64,000 bases of DNA from Anaerolineales bacterium (GTDB taxonomy: Bacteria; Chloroflexota; Anaerolineae; Anaerolineales; UBA11858): assembly GCA_028278545.1 (NCBI GenBank), contig JANQED010000152.1:62001-126000 (forward strand). Reading direction: 5' to 3'. The notes beneath the pieces were generated by a model. That model did not search any database and was not told where the DNA came from. It was given only the letters and a program-made list of their open reading frames with translations. Shown here piece after piece: positions 42,159 through 50,834 of this stretch. A program made the position numbers and the translations under genes. How positions within the stretch are numbered: the first letter of the stretch is position 1; every line of letters begins with the position of its first letter.

Positions 42159-44486
42159 TCAGGTTCTCGACCGCAGCAAACGCATCCCATTGAGGGTGAC
42201 GAATAACGAAGCACCCATATCCGCAAAGACCGCCATCCACATGGTGGCTACACCTAAGAAAGCCGCCACAAGGAAAAAGGCCTTGATGATCAGCGCAAAC
42301 CAGATATTGAAGCGAATGGTGCCCAAAGCTTTGCGCCCTAATCGAACCGCCGCGGGCAATTGAGAGAGGTCATCAGCCATGAGGGCAATATCGGCGGTCT
42401 CTAACGCCTGGGCAGTGCCTGCGCCGCCCATGGCAATCCCCAAAGTGGCCACAGCCAGGGCGGGAGCATCATTGATGCCATCACCAACCATGGCAACTCC
42501 TTCGAATTCATCCATCAGGGCTTGCACTGCACTCAACTTATCCTCCGGCAGCAAGCCCGCCCGGACATCATCAACCCCTAAAGCGCTTCCCATAGCCTGG
42601 GCTACGGTGGCGTTATCACCGGTCAACATCACGGTGTGCTGGATGCCGACCTGCTTGAGCGCTGCCAGGGCCTGTTGACTGCTGTGCCGTGGGGGATCAC
42701 TCACGGCGACATATCCATGTAGCTGATCATCCTGGCCGACGATCATCACCGTTTGCCCAAGGGCTTCTTCTGCCTCAACTCGTTCACAAAAATCCTGGCT
42801 GGTGATCGCTGAGTGGCCGTTCTGCACGTATAGGGTACAATCGGCGACTTTGATGCCGCCATTGTCGGTGTGGAACAAGTCATGGTTGCCCACTGTGATC
42901 TGTTTTCCGTCCACGAGGCCGCGAATGCCCCTTCCAGGCAGCATCTCGACCTGGCGCGCTCTGAACTCAGGTAAATTCTGCCTTCTGGCAGCCCGGCTGA
43001 CGGCTCGCGCCAGGGGGTGGTTGCTGCGGCTCTCCACAGCAGCCGCTAAAGCCAGCATCTCATCACAATGATCGCAGGTAACACCCACATCGCGCTGGCG
43101 CGCTTCATGGCAACAATCATCGATACAGGCAATGGCGGTGAGTTCAGGACGACCGTGGGTCAGGGTGCCGGTCTTATCAAAAGCGATGACCTTTATCTGG
43201 CCCAGGGTTTCGAGGAAAGCGCCCCCTTTGACCAACACGCCGCGTTTGGCCAGGGATGAAATGGCGCTGACCACCGTTACCGGCGTGGCAATGACCAGGG
43301 CGCAGGGACAGGCGATCACCAGCATCGCCAGCGCCCTGTAGAGCCAACCATGCGCCTCAGGTGTATCCAAAAAGGGCTGTCCGAAGAAGAGCGGCGGGAT
43401 GGCGGCGATCAACACCGCCCCAACCACCACAGCGGGAGTGTAAACGCCCGCGAAGCGGTCCACAAAACGCTGCGCGGGTGTCTTTTGGGCCTGCGCTTCC
43501 TCCACCATGTGAATCAAACGCGCCAGCGTGTTGTCTTCCGCCAGGTGGGTGATCTCGATTTCTAAAACCCCTTCGCTGTTGACCGTCCCCGCGTAAACCT
43601 CTGAACCGATCTCCTTTTCAACCGGGATGCTCTCGCCAGTGATCGGGGATTGGTCTACTGCAGAGCGGCCGGTGCGCACGATCCCGTCCATGGGGATGCG
43701 TTCCCCCGGTTTGACCAGGATCAGGTCACCGACATTAAGGGCTTCTACAGGGACAACCTGTTCGTGGGTATCGCACCAGGGGCAGGGGCCGCTCTCGTAA
43801 ACGCCGGACCCGTCTGGCAGTTCCTGGCCCAAGTGGCCTTCACAATCTATACATGCCTGAATCACCGTCGCTTCGGGCGGGGCCAGCAGCATCAAGCTGC
43901 GGATGCTGTCGCGGGCGCGCTCCATAGTGAAGCCCTCTAATGCCTCACCGATACTGAAGAGCACAATCACCGTGGCCGCCTCGCCGTATTCGCCAATCAT
44001 ATAGGCACCTACGGCGGCGACGGTCATCAGCACGTTCATATCCAATCCCAGGCCGCTGCGCAAAGCCATCCAGCCCGCGCGAGCCGGATAGATGATCCCC
44101 ACCAGGCCACCAATCGTGAACAAGCTGATCCTCACCGGCTCTGGCAAGCCCAACCACCCAGCTGCAAAGGCCAGCAGCACCAAGATCATGCCAATCAGAG
44201 CGGTGAAATTGCGCGGTCGCTGAATCACAGCCCAGGCCAGCGACCAGCCTGATAAGATCTCTGGGCGTTGGTCCTTTTCCGCTACCCCATAGCCCATATC
44301 CCGGATAAATTTACGGATGCGAACTTCATCCAGAGCATTGTCTACACCCGTGACATGCATCTTTGCGGTGGCAAAGTTGACTTTGCAGTCCGCCACGCCG
44401 CTCAGATTGCCGACACCTTTCTCAAGGGTAATCGCGCAGTCCGTACAGTCCATACCGGTAATGTTTAGTTCTAGCGTCTCAGGCAT
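42159..44486 (-). CDS. heavy-metal P1B-type ATPase (Zn/Cd/Pb/Co type) with two extra Cys clusters
   Basis: A 775-residue metal-exporting ATPase with an N-terminal HMA domain (GMDCTDC, 11-17, of ZntA/CadA type), the CPC motif in TM6 (393-395), phosphorylation site DKTGT (Asp437), an HP motif (SRSNHPLARA) and the hinge GDGINDAPALA. The HMA and CPC sequence indicate Zn2+/Cd2+/Pb2+ export. Unusual are a four-Cys insert in the actuator region (CIDC at 212-215 and CPWC at 235-238) and a second Cys/His cluster after the phosphorylation site (CIDDCCH 454-460, CDHC 471-474). The start at 44486 is the first ATG; TTG at 44492 is possible. Confidence 0.92.
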   Translation of the reverse strand: MPETLELNITGMDCTDCAITLEKGVGNLSGVADCKVNFATAKMHVTGVDNALDEVRIRKFIRDMGYGVAEKDQRPEILSGWSLAWAVIQRPRNFTALIGMILVLLAFAAGWLGLPEPVRISLFTIGGLVGIIYPARAGWMALRSGLGLDMNVLMTVAAVGAYMIGEYGEAATVIVLFSIGEALEGFTMERARDSIRSLMLLAPPEATVIQACIDCEGHLGQELPDGSGVYESGPCPWCDTHEQVVPVEALNVGDLILVKPGERIPMDGIVRTGRSAVDQSPITGESIPVEKEIGSEVYAGTVNSEGVLEIEITHLAEDNTLARLIHMVEEAQAQKTPAQRFVDRFAGVYTPAVVVGAVLIAAIPPLFFGQPFLDTPEAHGWLYRALAMLVIACPCALVIATPVTVVSAISSLAKRGVLVKGGAFLETLGQIKVIAFDKTGTLTHGRPELTAIACIDDCCHEARQRDVGVTCDHCDEMLALAAAVESRSNHPLARAVSRAARRQNLPEFRARQVEMLPGRGIRGLVDGKQITVGNHDLFHTDNGGIKVADCTLYVQNGHSAITSQDFCERVEAEEALGQTVMIVGQDDQLHGYVAVSDPPRHSSQQALAALKQVGIQHTVMLTGDNATVAQAMGSALGVDDVRAGLLPEDKLSAVQALMDEFEGVAMVGDGINDAPALAVATLGIAMGGAGTAQALETADIALMADDLSQLPAAVRLGRKALGTIRFNIWFALIIKAFFLVAAFLGVATMWMAVFADMGASLFVTLNGMRLLRSRT

Positions 44487-44542
44487 AAGCAATCAGATCT
44501 TTGGAAGCCGGTGAAACGGAGGCTATTCTCCACATCCATGAT

Positions 44543-45982
44543 TCACGTCAACCCAACGACCAGCCGCCAGACCTGGGCCACCAGAAAAGTGACTGCCAGG
44601 CCCATCACCACCGGCAGCAGGGAGGCAATCGCTGTCCATTTGGCGCTGCCCGTCTCTTTATAGATCGTGTAGATCGTGGTGCTGCAGGGATTGTGGATCA
44701 GGCTGAATAACATCAAATTGACCGCCGTCAGCAGCGTCCAGCCGCCCGCCTGAAAGATCGCCATGGTTTCCATGTTGGAATCCAGCTCGAACATCACGCC
44801 AGTGCCGCTGCCCACACCACCGACACCTGTCACCAGCACGGTCAACATCAAGATCGTTGGGATAACGATCTCATTTGCCGGGATGGCGACGACATAGGCC
44901 AATAGAATGACGCCGTTCAGACCAATCAGAATTCCAAAGGGATTCATGAAATCGATCAGGTGCTCGGCAATGGATACACCGGCTATATTGACATTGGATG
45001 AAAGCCAGATCACCGCACCGGCAGGCAGCGCAAAGACAACCGCACGCCACAACACGATCAGAGTGCGGTCTATCAACGAGGTGTAGATGGTCTGCCAGAG
45101 TCGGGGAGGTCTGTATGGGGGCAGTTCCAGGCTAAAGGTGGAGGCCTCACCCCGAAGGACGGTCCGAGAGAGTCCCCACGAAACGGCCATGCTGAGCAAT
45201 ACTCCCAACACCGCAATGCCCACCACAGCCAGGGCAGAGACCAATCCACCGAGATAAGCCGGGACCAATGCGCCGATGAAGATCGTCGCAACCAGGATTT
45301 GGGTCGGCCAGCGCCCGTTGCAGAGGGCAAAGTTGTTGGTGATGATAGCGATCAGGCGTTCGCGCGGGCTATCGATCACCCGCGTGGCCACCACACCAGC
45401 CGCGTTGCAGCCAAAGCCCATCGACATGCTGAGCGCTTGCTTGCCATGAGCGCCAACCTTGCGGAACATATTATCCAGGTTGAAGGCCACCCGCGGCAGG
45501 TAGCCGAAGTCCTCCAGCAGGGTGAACAGCGGAAAAAAGATCGCCATGGGCGGTAGCATCACGCTGATCACCCAGGCAGTGGCCAGGTAGACACCATCGA
45601 ACAAGAAACCGCTCAACCACCAGGGCATCCCAATATTCGCACCGAAGCTGTTCAAGACCGGGTGAATGGTGTCGATGAGCAAAGTAGCCAACATCGAAGA
45701 GGGCACATTCGCTCCCGAAATCGTCAGCCAGAAGACCAGGGTCAGCAGCAGAATCATGATAGGGAAGCCCCACAGGCGGCTGGTGACCAGGCGGTCTATG
45801 GTGCGATCCAAATCAAAACGGGGTTTTTCTTCTGGCAGGGTGATCGCCCGATCAGCAATGCGCGCCGCGTCGGTATAAATCGCTTCCATCAAATGCTCAT
45901 GAAAGTCCCCGCTGACCTCCCAACGGAGAGCCTGAGCCGTGGTAAGTATCTCATCTGAGGTAATTGTAAGTTCAGTACTCAT
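44543..45982 (-). CDS. feoB: FeoB permease half (Fe2+ transporter, stand-alone)
   Basis: A 479-residue polytopic protein with only the membrane part of FeoB: an N-terminal helical segment ([20 protein letters not shown]), Gate/nucleoside-recognition-like helices, the conserved gate [11 protein letters not shown] (Cys202) and [18 protein letters not shown], and [20 protein letters not shown] near the C-terminus. The GTPase domain, which is fused in most FeoBs, is encoded separately upstream (46094-46948). It probably imports Fe2+. GGAG lies 5 nt before the ATG. A long inverted repeat separates the two halves. Confidence 0.9.
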   Translation of the reverse strand: MSTELTITSDEILTTAQALRWEVSGDFHEHLMEAIYTDAARIADRAITLPEEKPRFDLDRTIDRLVTSRLWGFPIMILLLTLVFWLTISGANVPSSMLATLLIDTIHPVLNSFGANIGMPWWLSGFLFDGVYLATAWVISVMLPPMAIFFPLFTLLEDFGYLPRVAFNLDNMFRKVGAHGKQALSMSMGFGCNAAGVVATRVIDSPRERLIAIITNNFALCNGRWPTQILVATIFIGALVPAYLGGLVSALAVVGIAVLGVLLSMAVSWGLSRTVLRGEASTFSLELPPYRPPRLWQTIYTSLIDRTLIVLWRAVVFALPAGAVIWLSSNVNIAGVSIAEHLIDFMNPFGILIGLNGVILLAYVVAIPANEIVIPTILMLTVLVTGVGGVGSGTGVMFELDSNMETMAIFQAGGWTLLTAVNLMLFSLIHNPCSTTIYTIYKETGSAKWTAIASLLPVVMGLAVTFLVAQVWRLVVGLT

Positions 45983-45997
45983 AATGACTCCATCTTT

Positions 45998-46099
45998 CAG
46001 TCACCAGTATCTATTATCTAATATCCAGCATCCAATTTTCTGGTGATGCAGAGTGCTGGTACTAGATATCAGATACTAGATATTAGATATTGGTCACTG
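45998..46099. repeat. 28-bp imperfect inverted repeat at the FeoB split
   Basis: Left arm CAGTCACCAGTATCTATTAT... (45998-46025) and the reverse complement of the right arm (46072-46099) match at about 24 of 28 positions. The loop is 46 nt. Both arms are built on TATCTA units. The right arm covers the last codons and stop of the GTPase gene and the left arm ends 6 nt before the permease Shine-Dalgarno, so in mRNA a long hairpin would form between the two FeoB halves. Role unknown: mRNA processing, attenuation or a MITE-like scar. Confidence 0.7.
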
Positions 46100-46948
46100 G
46101 TTACCAATAACTTGTAATTGCGCCGCCCTTTGCTCCAGGTTGCCATACGTCAGGTCTCCCAGTTCGCCCTTGCGCAAGGCTTCGGCGATGCGTTCATCAC
46201 CGTCCAACAAACGCAGAGCCACCCAGCGAGGGTTGGGAAGATCAGGTAAGGCCACTTCAATTTGCTCAACCAACTGGGTAACGGCATGTTTGAGCGCAGG
46301 TGACTCGTAGCGCACGTGATAGGGCTTGCCCACGGCCTCTCCGATGGCAACCTCGTGGATGGCCTGCAAAAGCAGGTCCATACCCTGACCATAGCGGGCA
46401 ACCGTCGGCACTACCTGCACACCTAAGTCGCGCGCCAGTCGGCGGTCGTCAATCTGAAAGCCATGGCGCTCAGCCTCGTCCATCAGGTTCAGGCAGATCA
46501 CCACACGATTGGTGATCTCCATGACCTGCAGGACCAAATTCAAGTTGCGTTCCAGGCGCGAGGCGTCCACGACCACGACGGTCACATCAGGTTGGCCGAA
46601 CAAGATGAAATCCCGGGCCACTTCCTCATCCAGGCTGGTGGCTAACAGCGAATACGTGCCGGGCAAATCCACCAGTTTATAGCGGCTGCCGCCATATTCA
46701 AATCCACCTTCGGCCCGTGTGACGGTTTTCCCAGGCCAGTTGCCGGTGTGCTGTCGCAGACCAGTCAGGGCGTTGAATACCGTGCTCTTGCCTGTATTGG
46801 GATTCCCGGCTAAAGCGACCGCGAAGTCCCAATCCTCCATATCGACCCCCAATTTGAGCAAGTTGGCCGCGTTGTGAACCGGGCAAGTCTCACAGGGGGC
46901 CGCAGTGATATCTACTTTCTTATCTTCAATAACAACGTTCTCAGACAT
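46094..46948 (-). CDS. feoB: FeoB GTPase half (stand-alone)
   Basis: A 284-residue cytoplasmic G domain with a short N-terminal Cys motif (CETCPVH, 19-25). G1 GNPNTGKS (48-55), G3 DLPGTYS (94-100), G4 NLMD (154-157) and the helical guanine-dissociation region follow. It corresponds to the NFeoB part of FeoB, which controls or energises Fe2+ uptake. The ribosome site GGAG (7-nt spacing) lies inside the end of the regulator gene, which overlaps by 8 nt. The permease half starts 111 nt downstream. Confidence 0.92.
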   Translation of the reverse strand: MSENVVIEDKKVDITAAPCETCPVHNAANLLKLGVDMEDWDFAVALAGNPNTGKSTVFNALTGLRQHTGNWPGKTVTRAEGGFEYGGSRYKLVDLPGTYSLLATSLDEEVARDFILFGQPDVTVVVVDASRLERNLNLVLQVMEITNRVVICLNLMDEAERHGFQIDDRRLARDLGVQVVPTVARYGQGMDLLLQAIHEVAIGEAVGKPYHVRYESPALKHAVTQLVEQIEVALPDLPNPRWVALRLLDGDERIAEALRKGELGDLTYGNLEQRAAQLQVIGNQ

Positions 46949-47978
46949 ATGCTTTCTCCGAAATACGAGTAATCCGAATGTGATCCGCCTGTGTAGATCG
47001 TAGTGCGATCACAGCGCCGCGTACGCGATAGGCCGTGGGATCACCGCTGGGGCTATCCATCTCAGCTTCGATGACCGTCCCGGGCAGGATGCCCAGGTCC
47101 ATCAATCGACGCCGTTCCGCGCCCCGGATGCGGGGTGAGATGGAAACAACCTGGCCCGACTCTCCTGGGGTGAGATTGGTCAGTGTCTCCCCAAGGGGCT
47201 GCTGTTCCCGAACTTCATCAGGCAGCGGCTCTACCCCAACATTGGCTGCGATCAATGGGGCCAGGGTGTGCTCATCGCCGCCAGCCCAAAAGCGTATCCG
47301 CCGTGGCGATGCTTCGACCATGCGAACGATCATACCTACATGCAAGCCTTCCGCAACCAACTGGGCGAAAACCGCCTCCGGCTCATCCTCCAGGTGGACG
47401 ATGCGAGCAGGTTTGTCAACCGCCAAATCCGGCAGCGCAACACGCTCGCGATAGACCATCTTACCTTCGGCGGTCGGGATGGGGTCTCCGTGAGGGTCAT
47501 GCGTCGGGTTGCCAAGCCGCGCCGAAAGTTGACTGGCCTCAGCAGGTGAAAGAGTATGTTCATATTGCTCGGCCTGCACGTGCCATTCCTTCTCATCGAA
47601 ACCGGTGGCATCAGCAAGGTAACGCTCCCACAAACGATGGGCGCGGATGATCTGCAGGGCATAGTCACGCCCAACAGGGGTCAGGTGAAAGTCATCGCCT
47701 TCGATTTGAAGCAAATCGCCGGCTTCGAGCTGCTCAAGCAGGTCGGCAATTTCATCACTGCCCACATTCAAGGCTCCGGCGAGGCTCTTGATAGTTGGCC
47801 GGCGGTTGTGGATTTCGCTCTGATGGATGTGTTTGAGGGCATCTTCACGCAGCACCCGGGCTGTCATCCTGCGGGCACGCTGCCAACGCCAAAATGCACC
47901 CCGCTCTGGGCCAAAAATCCAAACCCCAAGAACCGCCAAAAGTGCGGCTACTATTAAAGAAATCAGGGGATCAGGCAT
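46941..47978 (-). CDS. membrane-anchored DtxR-type regulator fused to FeoA domain
   Basis: A 345-residue protein with an unusual order of modules: one N-terminal membrane helix (ISLIVAALLAVLGVWIFG, about 6-23), a winged helix of the DtxR/MntR family (about 35-110, with LAGALNVGSDEIADLLEQLE), a DtxR dimerisation/metal-binding domain (HRLWERYLADATG, EWHVQAEQYEHTLSP, NPTHDPHGDPIP, 114-168), then two SH3/FeoA-like modules ending with LTPGESGQVVSI and RRLMDLGILPGTVIEAEM (260-345). The last is a FeoA domain, which normally binds FeoB. The GTPase gene overlaps by 8 nt. It probably regulates or gates Feo in a membrane-bound, metal-dependent way. GAGGTG 5 nt upstream. Confidence 0.85.
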   Translation of the reverse strand: MPDPLISLIVAALLAVLGVWIFGPERGAFWRWQRARRMTARVLREDALKHIHQSEIHNRRPTIKSLAGALNVGSDEIADLLEQLEAGDLLQIEGDDFHLTPVGRDYALQIIRAHRLWERYLADATGFDEKEWHVQAEQYEHTLSPAEASQLSARLGNPTHDPHGDPIPTAEGKMVYRERVALPDLAVDKPARIVHLEDEPEAVFAQLVAEGLHVGMIVRMVEASPRRIRFWAGGDEHTLAPLIAANVGVEPLPDEVREQQPLGETLTNLTPGESGQVVSISPRIRGAERRRLMDLGILPGTVIEAEMDSPSGDPTAYRVRGAVIALRSTQADHIRITRISEKAYV

Positions 47979-48025
47979 AAAACACCTCTAAAATTAGTTT
48001 TCAGTTTGCCGGTTGGTCAGGTTGA

Positions 48026-48037
48026 CGATTCCAATCG
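48026..48037. promoter_or_regulatory. inverted repeat CGATT-CC-AATCG upstream of the Feo operon
   Basis: Perfect 5-bp arms with a 2-nt spacer, 48 nt before the regulator ATG. It is unlike the TTAG-N6-CTAA sites near 55.4 and 56.9 kb. A candidate operator only. Confidence 0.3.
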
Positions 48038-48054
48038 AACAAACCAATTATTAT

Positions 48055-48657
48055 CTACTTCCTCTGCCGATAAAGATCTCGATCAACAACGTCGGCCATG
48101 GCGGCCTCGTCTAACTGACCACCCAGGAAGCGGTTGATTTGCTCGACCTGGGGAATCGGTTCTTCAAGCATGGCATTGTAATCAACGTCGATGCAGCGCA
48201 AATTAGATTGTTTTTCCATCCAGGCCCCGACTTGCTGGATATGCTTCTGGAACAATACCGCCATGGTATCGTCATCGACTTTCTTCTCTTCGCCACGGCG
48301 TTCCAGCATCTTGCTCTGCGAGGCCAAAACTTCTTCAATCCTGCGGCGCATGAACAGCACCCGGTACTCATATTCAGGGGGTAATTCCACTAGTAAAGCA
48401 CCGATTACCTTGACAGCCTTGCCTTGCGCCTCGGGCAGCCAGGCTGCATCACCTTCTTTGAGCTTCTTGGCGCGTTCGAATTCGTAATATCCCTTGGGGT
48501 TGTCATCATCCGCGCTGCGGACGTGATCCGTCAGTGGGGGGATACCACCCGCCTCGAGCATTTTCATCACCATCGATGTACCGGAGCGGGGCAGCCCCGA
48601 TACGATGATGATGGGTTCGGTCTTTGCTTTAAAAATACCTTTTATAAAAGACTGCAT
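48055..48657 (-). CDS. sulfotransferase-like protein
   Basis: A 200-residue P-loop protein with the 5'-phosphosulfate loop IIIVSGLPRSGTSMVMKMLE (17-36; PRSGTSMV) of the sulfotransferase superfamily, followed by a helical body with FMRRRIEEVLASQSKMLERR. The 3'-phosphate loop is not obvious, and the protein is shorter than full sulfotransferases, so it may have another P-loop function. It starts 58 nt downstream of the ABC ATPase and could be the last gene of that operon. Confidence 0.7.
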   Translation of the reverse strand: MQSFIKGIFKAKTEPIIIVSGLPRSGTSMVMKMLEAGGIPPLTDHVRSADDDNPKGYYEFERAKKLKEGDAAWLPEAQGKAVKVIGALLVELPPEYEYRVLFMRRRIEEVLASQSKMLERRGEEKKVDDDTMAVLFQKHIQQVGAWMEKQSNLRCIDVDYNAMLEEPIPQVEQINRFLGGQLDEAAMADVVDRDLYRQRK

Positions 48658-48715
48658 CGTCTAGCCAATCTATTTTCTGCTGTCGGCGGCTCCGCATGGG
48701 CATTCAGCGCACGTT

Positions 48716-49564
48716 CTAATGCGTCTGCTCCAGCAACGACCGCACAGCTTCGATATTCTTATCAGGGAGCGCTAACTCCTCCAATGAACCGTCCTCATCG
48801 CCCTCGACGATTCGTCGGCCCAAACCCGAATGGCGCCACATCTTCAAATCCTCTTCGACCGGGGAGCCGATGATATCTTCGCGCTCTACCTTGCCGTCTT
48901 CCAGCACCACTACGCGGTTGGTCTGGCGGGCCACAGCGGGGTCATGGGTTACCACAATGAAGGTAGTGCCCTGGCTCTCATTGAGCTCATGTAAAAGCCT
49001 CATTAGGGCGCGACCAGCTTCGGTATCCAGGCTGCCTGTAGGTTCGTCAGCCAAGACCAGGGATGGATTGTTAGCCAGGGCGCGGGCGACTGCCACACGC
49101 TGCCTTTGCCCACCCGATAACTGGTTGGGCAGGTGCCGCATACGGTCTCCCAGGCCCACCAATTCCAGCAGTTCTTTGGATCGTCTGCGGCGGGCAAACA
49201 TGTTGCTCTGGCCCATCATGGGCACTTCCACGTTTTCTCTGGCTGTCAGGGTGGGGATCAAATTGTGAAGTTGAAACACAAATCCCACGGTTTGAGCACG
49301 AAATTTGTCTTTGTTGCGGATCTTAGCCAGGTCTTTCCCATTGATGATGACCTGCCCGCTGGTGGGTTTATCCAAAGCACCGATCATATTCAGCAGGGTG
49401 CTCTTCCCACTACCACTGGGGCCCATCACGGTGACCAGTTCGCCATGCTTGATCTTCAGGCTGACGCCATCCAGGGCACGGATCTCTTCTCCATCACCAT
49501 AGATGCGCGTCAAATCCTGAATTTCGATCAGGTAACCATTGGGAGATTCTCTTGATTCAGTCAT
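48716..49564 (-). CDS. ABC transporter ATP-binding protein (MacB/LolD type)
   Basis: A 282-residue ATPase with Walker A GPSGSGKS (48-55), Q-loop FVFQLHNLIPTL, signature LSGGQRQR (149-156), Walker B LVLADEPTG (169-177) and the H-loop TFIVVTHD. MacB/LolD features include NMIGALDKPTSG. A C-terminal extension (about 50 residues after the family's usual end) has a Trp-Arg-rich stretch (KMWRHSGLGRRIVEGDEDGS). It powers the two FtsX-type permeases upstream, which lack their own ATPase domain. GGAG lies 8 nt before the ATG. Confidence 0.94.
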   Translation of the reverse strand: MTESRESPNGYLIEIQDLTRIYGDGEEIRALDGVSLKIKHGELVTVMGPSGSGKSTLLNMIGALDKPTSGQVIINGKDLAKIRNKDKFRAQTVGFVFQLHNLIPTLTARENVEVPMMGQSNMFARRRRSKELLELVGLGDRMRHLPNQLSGGQRQRVAVARALANNPSLVLADEPTGSLDTEAGRALMRLLHELNESQGTTFIVVTHDPAVARQTNRVVVLEDGKVEREDIIGSPVEEDLKMWRHSGLGRRIVEGDEDGSLEELALPDKNIEAVRSLLEQTH

Positions 49565-49623
49565 AGTATGTCTCCAGAAGAGGTATGCAAGTACACAAGG
49601 TAAACAAGAAACCAGGCACCAGC

Positions 49624-50814
49624 TTACTCTTCGATCTCCACGTCCACAAAGGCGGTCATCCCCCAGCGCAGACCGGCCGGGATTTCATCCAACTCGATGA
49701 TCACAGGATAATTAACCCCGGAGCCCTCGGAATCCTTGGGTGCGATGCGGGTAACAGTGCCCATCACAACGACATCCGGCAGAGCGTCGAAGGTCACGAT
49801 GGCCTTATCGCCGATTTCCAGTTGCGCGACATCGATCTCATTGAGGTCTGTGGTCTCAACTCGCAAGTGGCTCAAATCTGCCAAAAGCAGTACTGCCTGG
49901 CCCGGTGAAACCCATTCCCCGGTGTGAATATACAGGTCACCGATCGTGCCGTCAAAGGGAGCCAGCAACTCCAGATCGTCCAGCGCGGCTTCGGCAGCAG
50001 CAAGCTGCGCCTCGGCATTCGCCAAACGGGCTTCTGCAACAGCCACATCGTCGGGATCAGGCCCTTCTTGCAAGATTTCATAGTCACGTCTCGCTGAAGC
50101 CAATTGAGCTTGCGCCAAAGCCAGGTCGGATTCGGCCTCGGCAATATCGAGATCATCGCCTAAGCCCGTCAAAGCGTTGTATAGACGCACGGTGGCATCG
50201 TAATCCTTTTGAGCCTGGGCAAGCCTGCTGAGAAAATTAGCCCGGGGCAGGTCATCCTCAGGTTTATCCTCATAAGGCTCAAAATCTTCTTCAGCCTTAT
50301 CCAGCTCATCCTTTGCCAAAACCATGTTGGCGAAGGCCTGGTCGATATCGGCCTGTGAAGCTGTCTGGGAATAATTCCTCAGGCGTCGTTCAGCATCTTC
50401 AATGATTTTCTGGGCATCGACGATGGTCTGCTGCGTGCGCGCCAAAGCCAGTTCAGGGTCATCGTATAGGGCATCCAGAGCCTGCTGCGCGGAAACCACC
50501 TCGAAGCGAGAAGCAGCGATGGCCGCTTCCAAGTTTTCTGTCCCCTCCAAGCGCACCAGCACCTGATTGGCAGCAACGACGTCATCTTCGCTAAACAGGA
50601 CTTCAGCGACAACACCTGTCGTTTCGACGCTTAGCGTGGCCCACTCCTCTGGGAGCACTTTCCCGGTGGCGCTGACCACTGGGGTGAAATCTTCGACAAC
50701 GGGCGCTGGGGTAGGTGTAGGCTCCGCCAGCCCAGGAATGCTGTCGCACCCCGCGACCAACAGTGTGACCAATACTGCCGCAAACAAGGTGATGATTAAG
50801 TTTTTGCTCTTCAT
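49624..50814 (-). CDS. MacA/HlyD-type adaptor lipoprotein
   Basis: A 396-residue periplasmic-adaptor-like protein. It is a lipoprotein: a 22-residue signal ends LLVAGC with Cys23 as the lipid-bearing residue. A Pro-rich spacer (EPTPTPAPVV) leads to a biotinyl-lipoyl half motif (SVETTGVVAEVLFSEDDVVA), a long coiled-coil hairpin (about 90-240), the second lipoyl half (APFDGTIGDLYIHTGEWVSP) and a beta-barrel. AAGGAG 6 nt upstream fixes the start at 50814 rather than 50835. In a cell without an outer membrane it would sit on the outer face of the cytoplasmic membrane next to the permeases. Confidence 0.9.
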   Translation of the reverse strand: MKSKNLIITLFAAVLVTLLVAGCDSIPGLAEPTPTPAPVVEDFTPVVSATGKVLPEEWATLSVETTGVVAEVLFSEDDVVAANQVLVRLEGTENLEAAIAASRFEVVSAQQALDALYDDPELALARTQQTIVDAQKIIEDAERRLRNYSQTASQADIDQAFANMVLAKDELDKAEEDFEPYEDKPEDDLPRANFLSRLAQAQKDYDATVRLYNALTGLGDDLDIAEAESDLALAQAQLASARRDYEILQEGPDPDDVAVAEARLANAEAQLAAAEAALDDLELLAPFDGTIGDLYIHTGEWVSPGQAVLLLADLSHLRVETTDLNEIDVAQLEIGDKAIVTFDALPDVVVMGTVTRIAPKDSEGSGVNYPVIIELDEIPAGLRWGMTAFVDVEIEE

Positions 50815-50834
50815 GTAATTCTCCTTCATTATCA

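Noticed and set aside
47986-47996. CTAAAATTAG before the Feo operon as a DtxR site
   Set aside because: The arms CTAA/TTAG have the opposite order and spacing to the TTAG-N6-CTAA sites near 55.4 and 56.9 kb.
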